Shown piece by piece: positions 50,249 to 58,761 of a stretch of 64,000 nucleotides of DNA. The notes under the pieces are model-generated. The model had not been told where the DNA came from and ran no database searches. It worked only from the letters and a program-made list of their open reading frames with translations. Every line of letters starts with the position of its first letter. Positions within the stretch are counted from its first letter, which is position 1. Source of the stretch: Salimicrobium halophilum (GTDB lineage: Bacteria > Bacillota > Bacilli > Bacillales > Halobacillaceae); NCBI RefSeq assembly GCF_900100295.1, contig NZ_FNEV01000003.1, positions 268,849 through 332,848 of the forward strand, read 5' to 3'. Both the position numbers and the translations under genes were made by a program.

Positions 50249-51175
50249 TCACTCGTATAAATTCTTGCCACGGAACCCTGTCATCTCATAGCGCTCTTCT
50301 TCCGGAAAGGCCTTATAAGTAAAATAGACGATGTCTCCTTTTTCTACATCAGCCAGTCTATCCGGATCTTCCATTTTATACACCCCACATGCTCCATTGC
50401 GGAACGCCGTAGCATCGCAGAACTCTATTTCGATCGCTTCCCCGCTCAGCACTTCCGTCACTTCTCCTGCCACCGAGTTCTCAAGCATTTGAAAATCAGG
50501 TGCAACGAAGTCCACGTCTTCTTCAACGCCATTATCCACCGGCATCGTTTCAAGCATAGACATGATCTCATACAGTTTCTCCTCGATTTCTTCCTGGGAT
50601 ACACCTTTTTCAAAACCTATGTACGCTTCCTGGCTATAGTCTTCTGTATATCGATTGATTCCATAACCCACTTCCAGCGATTCGAACTCAGGGATCCCCT
50701 TCTCGAAGACTACCACCCTTTCATCGAGGTAAGGGTGTTCGAATCTTCCCTCTTCCACCGGACTGTAGTCCCCGGGTATATTACCTCCCGAATAATTGGA
50801 TTGGAACGACGAGCCCCGATTGTCTTCCCTAAGCTTATGCTCTATCTGAAGAATTCTTCTGCGAATGTTTTCGCTATACTTTCTATTCTTGATTTTGGCC
50901 CGGACATTGATACCTACGAGCTCATCGTATTTTTGCGATAAGGTGTATCCGTTGATCGTTTTGATGCTTCCGGTAGAATGTGCCAGATCATATTCGATCG
51001 TTTCATGAATCTCTTCAGACCCGTCAGCCCGGGTCACTATGATTTCGTCTTCTTTCAGTCCCGGTTCTTCTTTCTTCTCTATCTCTTCTTGCTCGGGTTC
51101 GTGCTCAGTACTTTCAGCCGCTTCCCCGCATGCCCCCAATAGCAGAAACAAAATCATCCATAAACTCTTTTTCAT
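50249..51175 (-). CDS. Lipoprotein of unknown function
   Basis: 308 residues. The signal peptide ends in a lipobox (LLLGAC, Cys 16). An acidic linker of about 25 residues precedes a mixed alpha/beta domain with no motif that I can assign (GYTLSQKYDELVGINVRAKI; GVSQEEIEEKLYEIMSML). The C-terminus from about 240 (SVAGEVTEVLSGEAIEIEF ... GDIVYFTYKAF) looks like a small beta-barrel of OB or SH3 type. Surface-anchored. Not obviously in an operon. Confidence 0.75.
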   Translation of the reverse strand: MKKSLWMILFLLLGACGEAAESTEHEPEQEEIEKKEEPGLKEDEIIVTRADGSEEIHETIEYDLAHSTGSIKTINGYTLSQKYDELVGINVRAKIKNRKYSENIRRRILQIEHKLREDNRGSSFQSNYSGGNIPGDYSPVEEGRFEHPYLDERVVVFEKGIPEFESLEVGYGINRYTEDYSQEAYIGFEKGVSQEEIEEKLYEIMSMLETMPVDNGVEEDVDFVAPDFQMLENSVAGEVTEVLSGEAIEIEFCDATAFRNGACGVYKMEDPDRLADVEKGDIVYFTYKAFPEEERYEMTGFRGKNLYE

Positions 51176-51236
51176 TTTCCTTCTCCTTCTGTCTCAATAA
51201 AATCCGCCTTCGTCTATCCCAAAGACGGATCAATTC

Positions 51237-51410
51237 CTATTCTGAATCATTTTCTTTTTCATCAAGTCTTTCCTCAAGTCGTCTGATTCTCCGTAGGTTG
51301 GACTATGTAACTGCAAACACGGCGCCAATACCTGCCCCACCGATGAATCCCAGTGGTCCAAACACTATGGCACCAATAACGCCGAACACCATCATGTACA
51401 CAAAAATCAC
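51237..51410 (-). pseudogene. Small membrane protein gene with an in-frame TAG
   Basis: From a GTG at 51410 behind GGGGAG the frame reads one glycine-rich hydrophobic hairpin (VFGVIGAIVFGPLGFIGGAG) and meets TAG at 51305-51303. The same frame then continues SNLRRIRRLEERLDEKENDSE to a second TAG at 51239. The part after the stop is a typical charged, cytoplasmic helix, as in small membrane proteins with an RRIRRLEE tail. One nonsense mutation of an intact 57-codon gene explains this best. A 35-residue product or read-through are alternatives. Confidence 0.5.
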
Positions 51411-51452
51411 ACAAACTCCCCTTAAAGTGGTAGCATTCCTTCTTCATTTTAC

Positions 51453-51496
51453 CAAAAAAAGCACCGGGTACGCGTGGCTGCGTAGGGCCGGTGCTT
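51453..51496 (-). terminator. Terminator of mnaA
   Basis: AAGCACCGG/CCGGTGCTT stem with a partly paired loop and seven T, on the minus strand. Confidence 0.88.
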
Positions 51497-51508
51497 CATG
51501 TATGAGCT

Positions 51509-52657
51509 CTATTCGATTTCAAAAGGTGCCGGTTTATCCGTGCGGTGCTCAAAGAAATAGCGGATCGCTTCCGCAATGCGGGCCGATGCATTGCCATCCC
51601 CATAAGGGTTCGAGGCTTTCGACATCGCCTTGTATGCTTCCTCATCCGAGAGAAGCTCGTTCGCCAGGTCGAAGATGTGATCTTCTTCCGTGCCGGCAAG
51701 CTTCAGCGTGCCTGCTTCGATTCCCTCCGGACGCTCCGTCGTATCGCGGAGTACCAGTACAGGGACACCGAGAGACGGCGCTTCTTCCTGAACACCTCCG
51801 GAATCTGTAAGGATCAGATGAGCGCGGGACGCAAAGTTATGGAAGTCGATGACGTCAAGCGGAGAAATCAGCTTGATGCGATCATCGTTCCCGAGAATCT
51901 CATCTGCTGTTTCCTGTACAACCGGATTCAAGTGGACGGGATACACGACTTCTACATCCTCATGCGTCTCGACCATCCGCTTGATGGCGCGGAACATCTG
52001 CTTCATGTTATTCCCGAGATTCTCCCGGCGGTGTGCCGTCATGAGGACGAGACGTTTTCCTTCAAGAGAGTCCAGGACTTCACTCGTATACGATTCATCC
52101 ACCGTCGTTTTCAGCGCATCGATGGCCGTATTCCCGGTCACGAAGATGTTATCTTCCGGCTTATTCTCCGCAAGAAGGTTATCCCGCGACTTGTTCGTCG
52201 GGGCGAAATGAAGATCCGCCATGACACCCGTCAGCTGACGGTTCATCTCTTCCGGGAACGGAGAGTATTTGTTCCAGGTACGCAGTCCTGCTTCCACGTG
52301 ACCGACAGGAATCTGGTTGTAGAAGCCTGCAAGAGAAGCGGCGAATGTCGTCGTCGTGTCTCCGTGGACAAGGACGATATCCGGTTCCGTCTCTTTCATC
52401 ACTTCATCCAGACCCTCCAGTGCCCGGGTCGTCACCTGAGCCAGGGATTGCTGCTTTTTCATGATGTTCAGATCATGGTCCGGGGTAATGTCGAAAATGG
52501 ACAGAACCTGATCGAGCATTTCACGGTGCTGGGCCGTCACGGTAACAATCGGCTCGAACTGCTCCGGGCGTTTTTTCAGTTCAAGAACGAGCGGTGCCAT
52601 CTTGATGGCTTCCGGTCTCGTCCCGAAAATCGTCATTACTTTGATAGGCTGTGACAT
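51509..52657 (-). CDS. mnaA: UDP-N-acetylglucosamine 2-epimerase MnaA
   Basis: 382 residues from the ATG at 52657 behind GGAGG. Family motifs: MTIFGTRPEAIKMAPLVLEL, VLVHGDTTTTFAASLAGF, HVEAGLRTWNKYSPFPEEM, LTDSGGVQEEAPSLGVPV and LRDTTERPEG. It interconverts UDP-GlcNAc and UDP-ManNAc and so feeds TagA and the dehydrogenase of the wall-polymer locus 35 kb away. It lies ten bases behind upp and ahead of the atp operon, the usual Bacillus order. Confidence 0.94.
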   Translation of the reverse strand: MSQPIKVMTIFGTRPEAIKMAPLVLELKKRPEQFEPIVTVTAQHREMLDQVLSIFDITPDHDLNIMKKQQSLAQVTTRALEGLDEVMKETEPDIVLVHGDTTTTFAASLAGFYNQIPVGHVEAGLRTWNKYSPFPEEMNRQLTGVMADLHFAPTNKSRDNLLAENKPEDNIFVTGNTAIDALKTTVDESYTSEVLDSLEGKRLVLMTAHRRENLGNNMKQMFRAIKRMVETHEDVEVVYPVHLNPVVQETADEILGNDDRIKLISPLDVIDFHNFASRAHLILTDSGGVQEEAPSLGVPVLVLRDTTERPEGIEAGTLKLAGTEEDHIFDLANELLSDEEAYKAMSKASNPYGDGNASARIAEAIRYFFEHRTDKPAPFEIE

Positions 52658-52667
52658 AATGGCCTCC

Positions 52668-53300
52668 TTATTTCGTTCCGTACAGACGGTCACCGGCATC
52701 ACCGAGACCAGGAACGATGTACCCTTTGTCGTTCAACTTCTCGTCGAGTGCCGCGAGATAGATATCTACATCAGGGTGCGCTTCTTTCATCAGCTCGACG
52801 CCCTCCGGAGCTGCGACAAGGCACATCAGACGAATCTGCTTCGCTCCGCGTTTTTTCAGGGAATGTATCGCTTCGATCGCGGACCCGCCGGTTGCAAGCA
52901 TCGGATCGAGGACGATCAGTTCACGTTCTTCGATATCACTAGGCATCTTCACGTAGTATTCCACCGGTTTCAGCGTCTCCGGATCACGGTAAAGACCGAC
53001 GTGACCGATTTTCGCTGCTGGAATAAGGTCAACCATACCATCTACCATGCCAAGGCCGGCACGCAGAATAGGAACGAGTCCCACTTTCTTTCCGGATAGA
53101 ACTTTCGCTGTTGCGTCATCGACGACAGGCGTATCGATGGACACTTCCTCAAGCGGAAGGTCGCGGGTAATCTCGAACGCCATAAGCGTAGCGACTTCAT
53201 CCACGAGTTCGCGGAAATCTTTCGTCCCGGTCTCCTTTTTTCGTATGTACGTCAGTTTGTGTTGGATCAACGGGTGGTCCAGTACGTAAACGTTGCTCAT
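52668..53300 (-). CDS. upp: Uracil phosphoribosyltransferase
   Basis: 210 residues. The PRPP-binding loop is [17 protein letters not shown], and the uracil-binding C-terminus is [17 protein letters not shown]. It salvages uracil to UMP. First gene of the pair upp-mnaA, with a clear sigma-A promoter and no pyrimidine attenuator visible. Confidence 0.96.
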   Translation of the reverse strand: MSNVYVLDHPLIQHKLTYIRKKETGTKDFRELVDEVATLMAFEITRDLPLEEVSIDTPVVDDATAKVLSGKKVGLVPILRAGLGMVDGMVDLIPAAKIGHVGLYRDPETLKPVEYYVKMPSDIEERELIVLDPMLATGGSAIEAIHSLKKRGAKQIRLMCLVAAPEGVELMKEAHPDVDIYLAALDEKLNDKGYIVPGLGDAGDRLYGTK

Positions 53301-53341
53301 CGAAGCACACTCCTTCGTTTTTTCTTATTCATATCTGTACT

Positions 53342-53370
53342 ATTGTACTGAATAATAGATTTGTTTGCAA
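53342..53370 (-). promoter_or_regulatory. Sigma-A promoter of upp
   Basis: TTGCAA (53370-53365) and TACAAT (53347-53342) with a 17-base spacer on the minus strand. The leader is about 35 bases. Confidence 0.65.
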
Positions 53371-53387
53371 TGAGGAAAGAAAAGTGG

Positions 53388-53506
53388 AGTCATCCCGCTT
53401 AGAAACCTCAGCCATAAGCAGACTCAGCTTCTTTTGGGTGAATTTTCCCGAAAAAGGTGAGTCTGCTTATGGCTCGGGTTTCTGGGTGGTGCAACTGGAT
53501 CTGAAA
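53388..53506 (+). repeat. Family II palindromic element, copy a
   Basis: CCCGCTTAGAAACCTCAGCC plus ATAAGCAGACTC pairs with GAGTCTGCTTATGGCTCGGG plus TTTCTGGGTGG around a loop containing CTTTTGGG. Long imperfect palindrome of about 110 bases. A shorter degenerate half follows to about 53540. Confidence 0.82.
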
Positions 53507-53549
53507 AGAAATGTGGAAGCACCTGTTTAGAATTTCTGCCATCCAGGAA

Positions 53550-53643
53550 ATTATCGTAACTTTTGGTCGGTTTATCGTAACTAATTTTCATTTGTCGTAA
53601 CTTTTTACACCTTTATCGTAAATAATGAGCTATTTATCGTAAA
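53550..53643 (+). repeat. Family III phased array (TTATCGTAA type)
   Basis: TTATCGTAA or one-base variants start at 53551, 53572, 53592, 53613 and 53634: five units with spacings 21, 20, 21, 21. The bases between units are unrelated. The array lies between the Family II element and the glyA terminator. Confidence 0.82.
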
Positions 53644-53660
53644 AAACGATCCAGCGCATG

Positions 53661-53686
53661 AAAAAAGCCGCTCCGGGGAGCGACTT
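53661..53686 (-). terminator. Terminator of glyA
   Basis: AGTCGCTCC/GGAGCGGCT stem followed by TTTTT on the minus strand. Confidence 0.85.
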
Positions 53687-53695
53687 TCTTCCTAA

Positions 53696-54952
53696 TTATT
53701 CAGATGCACTTTCGAGAGACGGATATAGCGGGAAGCGGGATGTGAGGGCACGGACGCGCTCTTTCGCTTCTGCCAGCTTCTCTTCATCTTCGTGATGATC
53801 TAGAGTGAAGGCGATGAGTTCTCCGACTTCTTTCATCTCCTCTTCTTTGAAACCGCGTGTCGTCACGGCTGCTGTTCCGATACGGATTCCGCTTGTTACG
53901 AATGGGCTCTCCGGATCGAACGGAATCGTATTCTTGTTCGTTGTAATACCGACTTCGTCCAATGCTTTCTCGGCAACTTTACCAGTGAGGCCTTTGTTGC
54001 GAAGGTCGAGAAGCAGAAGGTGGTTCTCTGTGCCGCCGGAAACGAGACGGACTCCGTTCTCCTGCAGAGACTCGCCGAGTTTCTTCGCGTTCTTCACGAT
54101 TTGACCGGAGTAGTCGCTGAACGAACTGTCGAGAATCTCTTTGAATGCCACAGCTTTCGCAGCGATGACATGCATCAGCGGGCCACCCTGCATGCCAGGG
54201 AATACGTTTTTGTCGATTTTCTTCGCGAACTCTTCTTTACACAGAATCATTCCACCACGCGGACCGCGAAGCGTTTTGTGCGTCGTCGTCGTTACGAAGT
54301 GCGCATGAGGAATCGGATCGGAATGATGCCCCGTCGCTACAAGACCGGCCACGTGTGCCATATCGACAAGCAGGTACGCACCTACTTCGTCAGCGATTTC
54401 GCGGAACTTGGCAAAATCGATGTCACGTGGATAAGCACTTGCACCGGCAACGATAAGTTTCGGCTGAACTTCTTTCGCTTTTTCAAGAACGGCATCGAAA
54501 TCGATTCGTTCCGTATCTTCATCTACCCCGTACTCTTCGAAGTTGTAGAGGGAACCGCTGAAGTTCACCGGGCTGCCGTGAGTCAGGTGACCACCGTGGT
54601 TCAGATTCATACCAAGCACCGTATCACCCGGCTTAAGGACTGTGAAATAAACAGCCATGTTCGCCTGGGAACCGGAGTGAGACTGGACGTTGGCGTGCTC
54701 CGCTCCGAAGATCTGTTTCGCGCGATCACGGGCAAGGTTCTCCGCTTCATCGACGAATTCACAGCCGCCGTAGTAACGCTTGCCTGGATAACCTTCTGCA
54801 TATTTGTTCGTCATGACAGATCCCATCGCTTCCATCACCGCTTCTGATGTGAAGTTTTCGGAGGCGATCAGTTCGATATTGTAATCCTGACGATGGTGCT
54901 CTCTCTGAATGGATGCGAATAGTTCCGGGTCTTGCGATTTCAATTGTTTCAT
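53696..54952 (-). CDS. glyA: Serine hydroxymethyltransferase
   Basis: 418 residues. The PLP lysine is in [16 protein letters not shown]; the folate and substrate regions include [20 protein letters not shown] and [18 protein letters not shown]. It converts serine and tetrahydrofolate to glycine and methylene-THF. Its neighbours upp and ywlG are as in B. subtilis. Confidence 0.97.
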   Translation of the reverse strand: MKQLKSQDPELFASIQREHHRQDYNIELIASENFTSEAVMEAMGSVMTNKYAEGYPGKRYYGGCEFVDEAENLARDRAKQIFGAEHANVQSHSGSQANMAVYFTVLKPGDTVLGMNLNHGGHLTHGSPVNFSGSLYNFEEYGVDEDTERIDFDAVLEKAKEVQPKLIVAGASAYPRDIDFAKFREIADEVGAYLLVDMAHVAGLVATGHHSDPIPHAHFVTTTTHKTLRGPRGGMILCKEEFAKKIDKNVFPGMQGGPLMHVIAAKAVAFKEILDSSFSDYSGQIVKNAKKLGESLQENGVRLVSGGTENHLLLLDLRNKGLTGKVAEKALDEVGITTNKNTIPFDPESPFVTSGIRIGTAAVTTRGFKEEEMKEVGELIAFTLDHHEDEEKLAEAKERVRALTSRFPLYPSLESASE

Positions 54953-55021
54953 CGGTTCGTATTCCCCTTTCTCCTGACTCTTCTGTTCTTTTCCTATGGC
55001 TTCCTATGGACGGGCTTGCAC

Positions 55022-55552
55022 TTACTCATACACCGCACGCGGACCGCCGATCAGTGGAGGTCTTGTCCGGGCCGCTGTGATACGGGCGTTGCCGATCGAC
55101 TTCTGTTCGAGACGGAGCGGAACCGCTACACGCTTCAAGTGCATTCCGATCAAGGTGTCTCCGATATCAATACCGGCATCCGCTTCAATCGATTCAATCA
55201 GCACCGGATCGTTCATATGACGATACGCGTACGCAGCCATAGAACCGCCGGCTTCCCGGACCGGAACAGCTGCCACGATGCGCCCGTGATGGCGCTCTGC
55301 CGTTTCACGCTCGACGACAACCGCTCGATTCAAATGTTCACAGCACTGAAAAGCGAGCGACATCCCTGTTTTTTCTCCGAATGTACGGAGTTCGGCGAAT
55401 AAGGCCGCAGCGACCTCATCACTTCCCGAGGTCCCGATCCTTTCCCCGATAACCTCGCTCGTCGAACATCCGATGATCAGTGTTCCACCCGTCATGAACC
55501 CCGTCTCCATCAGCTGATGAAGAGCGACAGACGCGTCTTTTCCAACATTCAT
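55022..55552 (-). CDS. ywlG: YwlG, DUF436 family protein
   Basis: 176 residues from the ATG at 55552, eight bases behind AGGAGG. The family pattern is LIIGCSTSEVIGERIG, AFQCCEHLNRAVVVE, MHLKRVAVPLRL and ARTRPPLIGGPRAVY. Function unknown, but conserved beside glyA in Firmicutes. Confidence 0.92.
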   Translation of the reverse strand: MNVGKDASVALHQLMETGFMTGGTLIIGCSTSEVIGERIGTSGSDEVAAALFAELRTFGEKTGMSLAFQCCEHLNRAVVVERETAERHHGRIVAAVPVREAGGSMAAYAYRHMNDPVLIESIEADAGIDIGDTLIGMHLKRVAVPLRLEQKSIGNARITAARTRPPLIGGPRAVYE

Positions 55553-55705
55553 CACAGCATCCTCCTTTCTCTCACAAAGTCTCCCGCAACCGGCGTAATC
55601 CGTCCCGCGAGTATGGCAAACAAGAGAAGCATCGGCCCCTCTAAAAATCTTTCCCTTATTGTATTACTTATTTTCCGATTCGGCAATGTTCGGGTTTTAA
55701 AGTAA

Positions 55706-55826
55706 AAGGTGGAGCCACCCCGCTTAGAAACCTCAGTCATAAGCAGACCCGGCTTCTTTTGGGTGCCTTCTCCCGAAAAAGTCGGGTCTGCTTATGGCTC
55801 GGGTTTCTGGGTGGCGCAACTGGATT
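55706..55826 (+). repeat. Family II palindromic element, copy b
   Basis: Nearly identical to copy a: CCCGCTTAGAAACCTCAGTC plus ATAAGCAGACCCG pairs with CGGGTCTGCTTATGGCTCGG plus GTTTCTGGGTGG. The two central arms differ from copy a on both sides (GACTC/GAGTC against GACCC/GGGTC), so the pairing is kept by matched changes. Confidence 0.85.
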
Positions 55827-55837
55827 ATGTAAAAAGC

Positions 55838-56062
55838 GGAGAAGAACGTTCAGAAGCTCTACTCTAAGCAGACGGGCCTGGCTTCGATAAAAGATTTTAT
55901 GCTTTGCGCACCGTTCATGAAAGAGATTTCGTTGTGAGTGTCCTGCAAATCATTGAGCGGGACACTCACGCTTGATTCACCAGCTTGAACGGCGCTCTAA
56001 AGTAAATGCCACCCACTCAGAAAAACCTGCTTCGCCTGAGTGTACCGCAATGCGCCCACCAA
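55838..56062 (+). repeat. Family I repeat, partial copy joined to half a Family II element
   Basis: AAGCGGAG..TTCAGAAGCTC..TAAGCAGACGGGCCTGG (left half of Family II) runs at 55885 into TTTGCGCACCGTTCATG, GAGTGTCCTGCAAAT and GCGGGACACTCAC of Family I. The same junction of the two families occurs at 37497-37530. Confidence 0.75.
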
Positions 56063-56101
56063 TAAAAAAGTCCGCTCACCCTAACCAGGATAAGCGAACC
56101 C
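56063..56101 (-). terminator. Terminator of the chemoreceptor gene
   Basis: GTTCGCTTATCCT and AGGGTGAGCGGAC form a long stem with few mismatches, then TTTTTT on the minus strand. Confidence 0.85.
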
Positions 56102-56106
56102 ATCAA

Positions 56107-57411
56107 CTATGCATGCTGTTTTTCTAAAGAGAACCGCTCCATGTCTGCACGAAGCCTGCCCGCCTGCTCTTCCAATTGCGTCGCAAGCGCATCGACGTCT
56201 TCGAGCATCGTAGTCTGCTCTTCGATCGAGGCATTCACTTCCTCCGCTCCGGCTGACGTCTCTTCGGCTACGGCCGCGACTTCCTGTGATTGTCTCGACG
56301 TTTCCTGGATCATCTCAAGCTGCCTGTCCACATTTTTCGAAATGTTGGTGACGGCTGTGGCGACCTCGTGGATCGAGGAGGTCATGGTTTCCATCGCTTC
56401 CCCGGTCTTCGCTCCCTTTTCCGCTTCCTCTCTTCCATAAGAGACCTGTTCGGAAATACGGGAGACGACTTTCGTTACGCCTTTCTGCATCGCATCGACG
56501 AGCGAAGAAATGTTATGTACCGCTTCTGAACTCTGATCGGCCAACTTCCGGACTTCCTCCGCGACCACGGCGAATCCTTTGCCGTGTTCCCCGGCACGCG
56601 CCGCTTCGATGGAGGCATTCAGAGCCAGAAGGTTCGTCTGTTCCGCGATATCTCCGACGAGAGTGACGATGTTGTTGATTTCTTTCGCATTCGCTTCCAG
56701 GGACTCCACTTCCTCAAGCGATTTCTCCTGATCATCGGACAGATTACGAATTCCTGTCAAAAGTTCCTCCAACACTCGGCTGGAATGATTCAGACTGTCA
56801 ATCATCTGATCCGCTTTCTGTTTCGATGCTTCCGCTTCTTTCTGAATTTCTCCGGCAAGCGTCGTCGCATCGTTCACGTAATTCGCTGTGTCCTGGATGG
56901 AAACCGCCGATGACTCCGCCCCGGATGAAATTTCGCGGATCGTCTGTTCCACGGTACGCGCCTGATCGGTGACATTCGATGTAGACGTCCGCATGCTTGT
57001 TACGGTAGCATTCGTTTCATCGAAATTGCGCTCGATTTCTGTGATAACCTCCCGCAAATGCCCGACCATACGATCGAACGCGACAGCCAGCGAACGGATT
57101 TCATCATCCGACTCCGGTATATCCACGCGCTGGGTAAGATCCCCTTCCGCGACCTGGACCGCCACGTTTTCAAGCTTCTTCAATTCTTTCGTAATCAACC
57201 CGGCCATGACATAAGCAAGGACTCCGGACCAGAGAACACCCATCACGAGCGTCATAACCGTGAACGCCGTCTGTGACATCGGGAGAACTCCCTTAGCCAT
57301 ATCCCACAGTACATAAATGAACAATGCAGAGAACGTATACGTAATCATCGCCAGTACTGTTACAAACAGGACGATTTTCAAACGTAAACTGAACCGATAC
57401 TTCTGACTCAC
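56107..57411 (-). CDS. Methyl-accepting chemotaxis protein without a large sensor domain
   Basis: 434 residues from the GTG at 57411 (GGAGG eight bases upstream; the TTG at 57426 overlaps it). Two adjacent membrane helices (about 12-32 and 45-65) have almost no external part between them. A HAMP domain (about 65-120, [20 protein letters not shown]) follows, then the signalling helix bundle with the hairpin tip [40 protein letters not shown]. It probably senses membrane or cytoplasmic states rather than an external ligand. A sigma-D-like promoter lies upstream. Confidence 0.92.
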   Translation of the reverse strand: MSQKYRFSLRLKIVLFVTVLAMITYTFSALFIYVLWDMAKGVLPMSQTAFTVMTLVMGVLWSGVLAYVMAGLITKELKKLENVAVQVAEGDLTQRVDIPESDDEIRSLAVAFDRMVGHLREVITEIERNFDETNATVTSMRTSTSNVTDQARTVEQTIREISSGAESSAVSIQDTANYVNDATTLAGEIQKEAEASKQKADQMIDSLNHSSRVLEELLTGIRNLSDDQEKSLEEVESLEANAKEINNIVTLVGDIAEQTNLLALNASIEAARAGEHGKGFAVVAEEVRKLADQSSEAVHNISSLVDAMQKGVTKVVSRISEQVSYGREEAEKGAKTGEAMETMTSSIHEVATAVTNISKNVDRQLEMIQETSRQSQEVAAVAEETSAGAEEVNASIEEQTTMLEDVDALATQLEEQAGRLRADMERFSLEKQHA

Positions 57412-57437
57412 ACCTATCTCCTCCAAACTACCTGTTT

Positions 57438-58004
57438 CTATTTATTATCATCGGCTTTTCCGATCAATAATTCAATATACTCCTGGAGTTCCTGATAGGT
57501 TTTTCGATAAACGTTTTTGTCTCCACCGAACGGATCCATGATGTTCACATCCGGAAGCGAATTCTCGATGTCTTCGATTTCTTCAAGTTCCTGTCGGGAG
57601 GCCTCTTTCCAATCTTTCTCCTGCACCCGTTTTTCTTCTACCTTACTGTAAAGCGACTTCAGCCGCTCCCACTTGTCGTCTGAAATAAGCACATATTCTT
57701 TCAAGGTGAAAAGTTTTTCGTCATGACCGTCGTATTGCATCGCAAGCGCCTGTTTGTGGCGTTCTGTCATCGTCAGAATGAGATCGGCCCATGCCAACAG
57801 ATCCTGAGTCACCGGCTGAGAAGCATGATCCACCTCGACGCCTTCTTCTTCCAGTACCTGTCTCGATCCTTCGGAGATCGGCTGGCCCTCTCCTGCGAAA
57901 ATTCCTGCAGATGCGACACTGAAATCATTGCGCTTGTCTTTCAGAATCGCTTCCGCCATAGGGCTCCGGCATGTGTTTCCTGTGCAAACGAATAGTATAT
58001 TCAT
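57438..58004 (-). CDS. ywlE: YwlE-type protein arginine phosphatase
   Basis: 188 residues from the ATG at 58004 behind AGGAGG. The phosphatase loop is [16 protein letters not shown]. The Thr in CTGNTCRS is the residue that gives B. subtilis YwlE specificity for phosphoarginine rather than phosphotyrosine. The general acid is in [20 protein letters not shown]. The protein is longer than B. subtilis YwlE (about 150) because of an acidic insertion around 95-140. It counteracts the McsB arginine kinase in stress response. Confidence 0.9.
   Translation of the reverse strand: MNILFVCTGNTCRSPMAEAILKDKRNDFSVASAGIFAGEGQPISEGSRQVLEEEGVEVDHASQPVTQDLLAWADLILTMTERHKQALAMQYDGHDEKLFTLKEYVLISDDKWERLKSLYSKVEEKRVQEKDWKEASRQELEEIEDIENSLPDVNIMDPFGGDKNVYRKTYQELQEYIELLIGKADDNK
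57448..57474 (-). promoter_or_regulatory. Candidate sigma-D promoter of the chemoreceptor gene
   Basis: TGAA-N15-GCCGATGA on the minus strand fits TAAA-N15-GCCGATAA in 10 of 12 positions. It lies within the last codons of ywlE, 37 bases before the chemoreceptor start. Confidence 0.5.
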
Positions 58005-58018
58005 AACTATAGATCCTC

Positions 58019-58528
58019 CTAGTGAAAAATCATCTGTAGTCCGAGCAGACAAAGGATCATTCCGCCCGCCTGCTCACTATAGGAACCGAACAAACTTCCG
58101 GCTTTTCTTCCAATTATGAAACCCGTCCACGTCATAAGCGCGGCAACCACTCCTATCAGCACCACGGAGATATCCGTATCCCCAAGGCCGGCACTAACCC
58201 CAACCGGAAAGCTGTCCACACTTACGCCGAGAATAAACAGAGCCAATCCTTTTTTCGTTGTGGCATGAAATGTCTCCCCTGCGCCGAACATCATCCATGT
58301 TCCGAGAGCGACGAGCAGCCAGGCCGACACGAAGTCTGCATACCCCTGGATGGTCCCTGATAGAAACGTCCCCGTCATGATTCCGAGTTCCGGAAAAATG
58401 ATATGACAAAGGCCTGTCCACAGTCCCGTCTGGATGAAAAATCGGAGCGGAAGCAGTTGCATGCCAATTGCCAGGGCAGCTGAGAACGCGTCCATCCCCA
58501 GCGCTACCGCTATCGCCGCTTCCTTCAC
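58019..58528 (-). CDS. mntP: Manganese efflux pump MntP
   Basis: 169 residues from the GTG at 58528 behind GGAGG (an ATG at 58555 has no site). Six membrane helices in two repeats. The conserved acidic residues lie in ALGMDAFSAALAIGM and ILGVSVDSFPVGVSAG. It exports manganese. No yybP-ykoY riboswitch is seen upstream. In B. subtilis it also lies between ywlC and ywlE. Confidence 0.92.
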   Translation of the reverse strand: MKEAAIAVALGMDAFSAALAIGMQLLPLRFFIQTGLWTGLCHIIFPELGIMTGTFLSGTIQGYADFVSAWLLVALGTWMMFGAGETFHATTKKGLALFILGVSVDSFPVGVSAGLGDTDISVVLIGVVAALMTWTGFIIGRKAGSLFGSYSEQAGGMILCLLGLQMIFH

Positions 58529-58579
58529 ACGTATGCCCCCTCCCACTTTTTCCATTGTATGAGTGGGGGAAGAACGGTA

Positions 58580-58760
58580 TACGTAAGAAAAGTGGGAGCG
58601 CCTTGCTCATCTCCCCAAGTATAAGCCCGGTTTCAAATGAGGTGTACTTTCTTTATTTCGAATTCGGGCTTATATCTTCCGGGAGATAGGCGCTGGACTT
58701 GGACATAGCACTACCGCCGTATCATCTCTCATCCTCCGGGAAAAGTGGAAGCGCCTCGCT
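58580..58760 (+). repeat. Family II-like palindromic element, copy e
   Basis: AAGTGGGAGCGCC ... AGTATAAGCCCGG pairs with GGGCTTATATCTTCCGGGAG ... GGCGCTGGACTTGGACA, followed by a second AAAAGTGGAAGCGCCTCGC. This is the most diverged copy. It links mntP and ywlC. Confidence 0.65.
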
Positions 58761-58761
58761 T

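Larger units (their letters stand above)
55553..56106. other. Intergenic region filled by repeats
   Basis: About 550 bases between ywlG and the chemoreceptor gene. They hold a Family II element, a Family I copy and a terminator. No protein gene is supported. Confidence 0.7.

Noticed and set aside
55552-55740. 62-codon frame overlapping the ywlG start
   Set aside because: It overlaps the ywlG ribosome binding site and lacks its own. The plausible internal start would give only 26 residues.
58540-58600. Manganese riboswitch upstream of mntP
   Set aside because: The gap upstream is a Family II-like palindrome and lacks the conserved core of the yybP-ykoY type.
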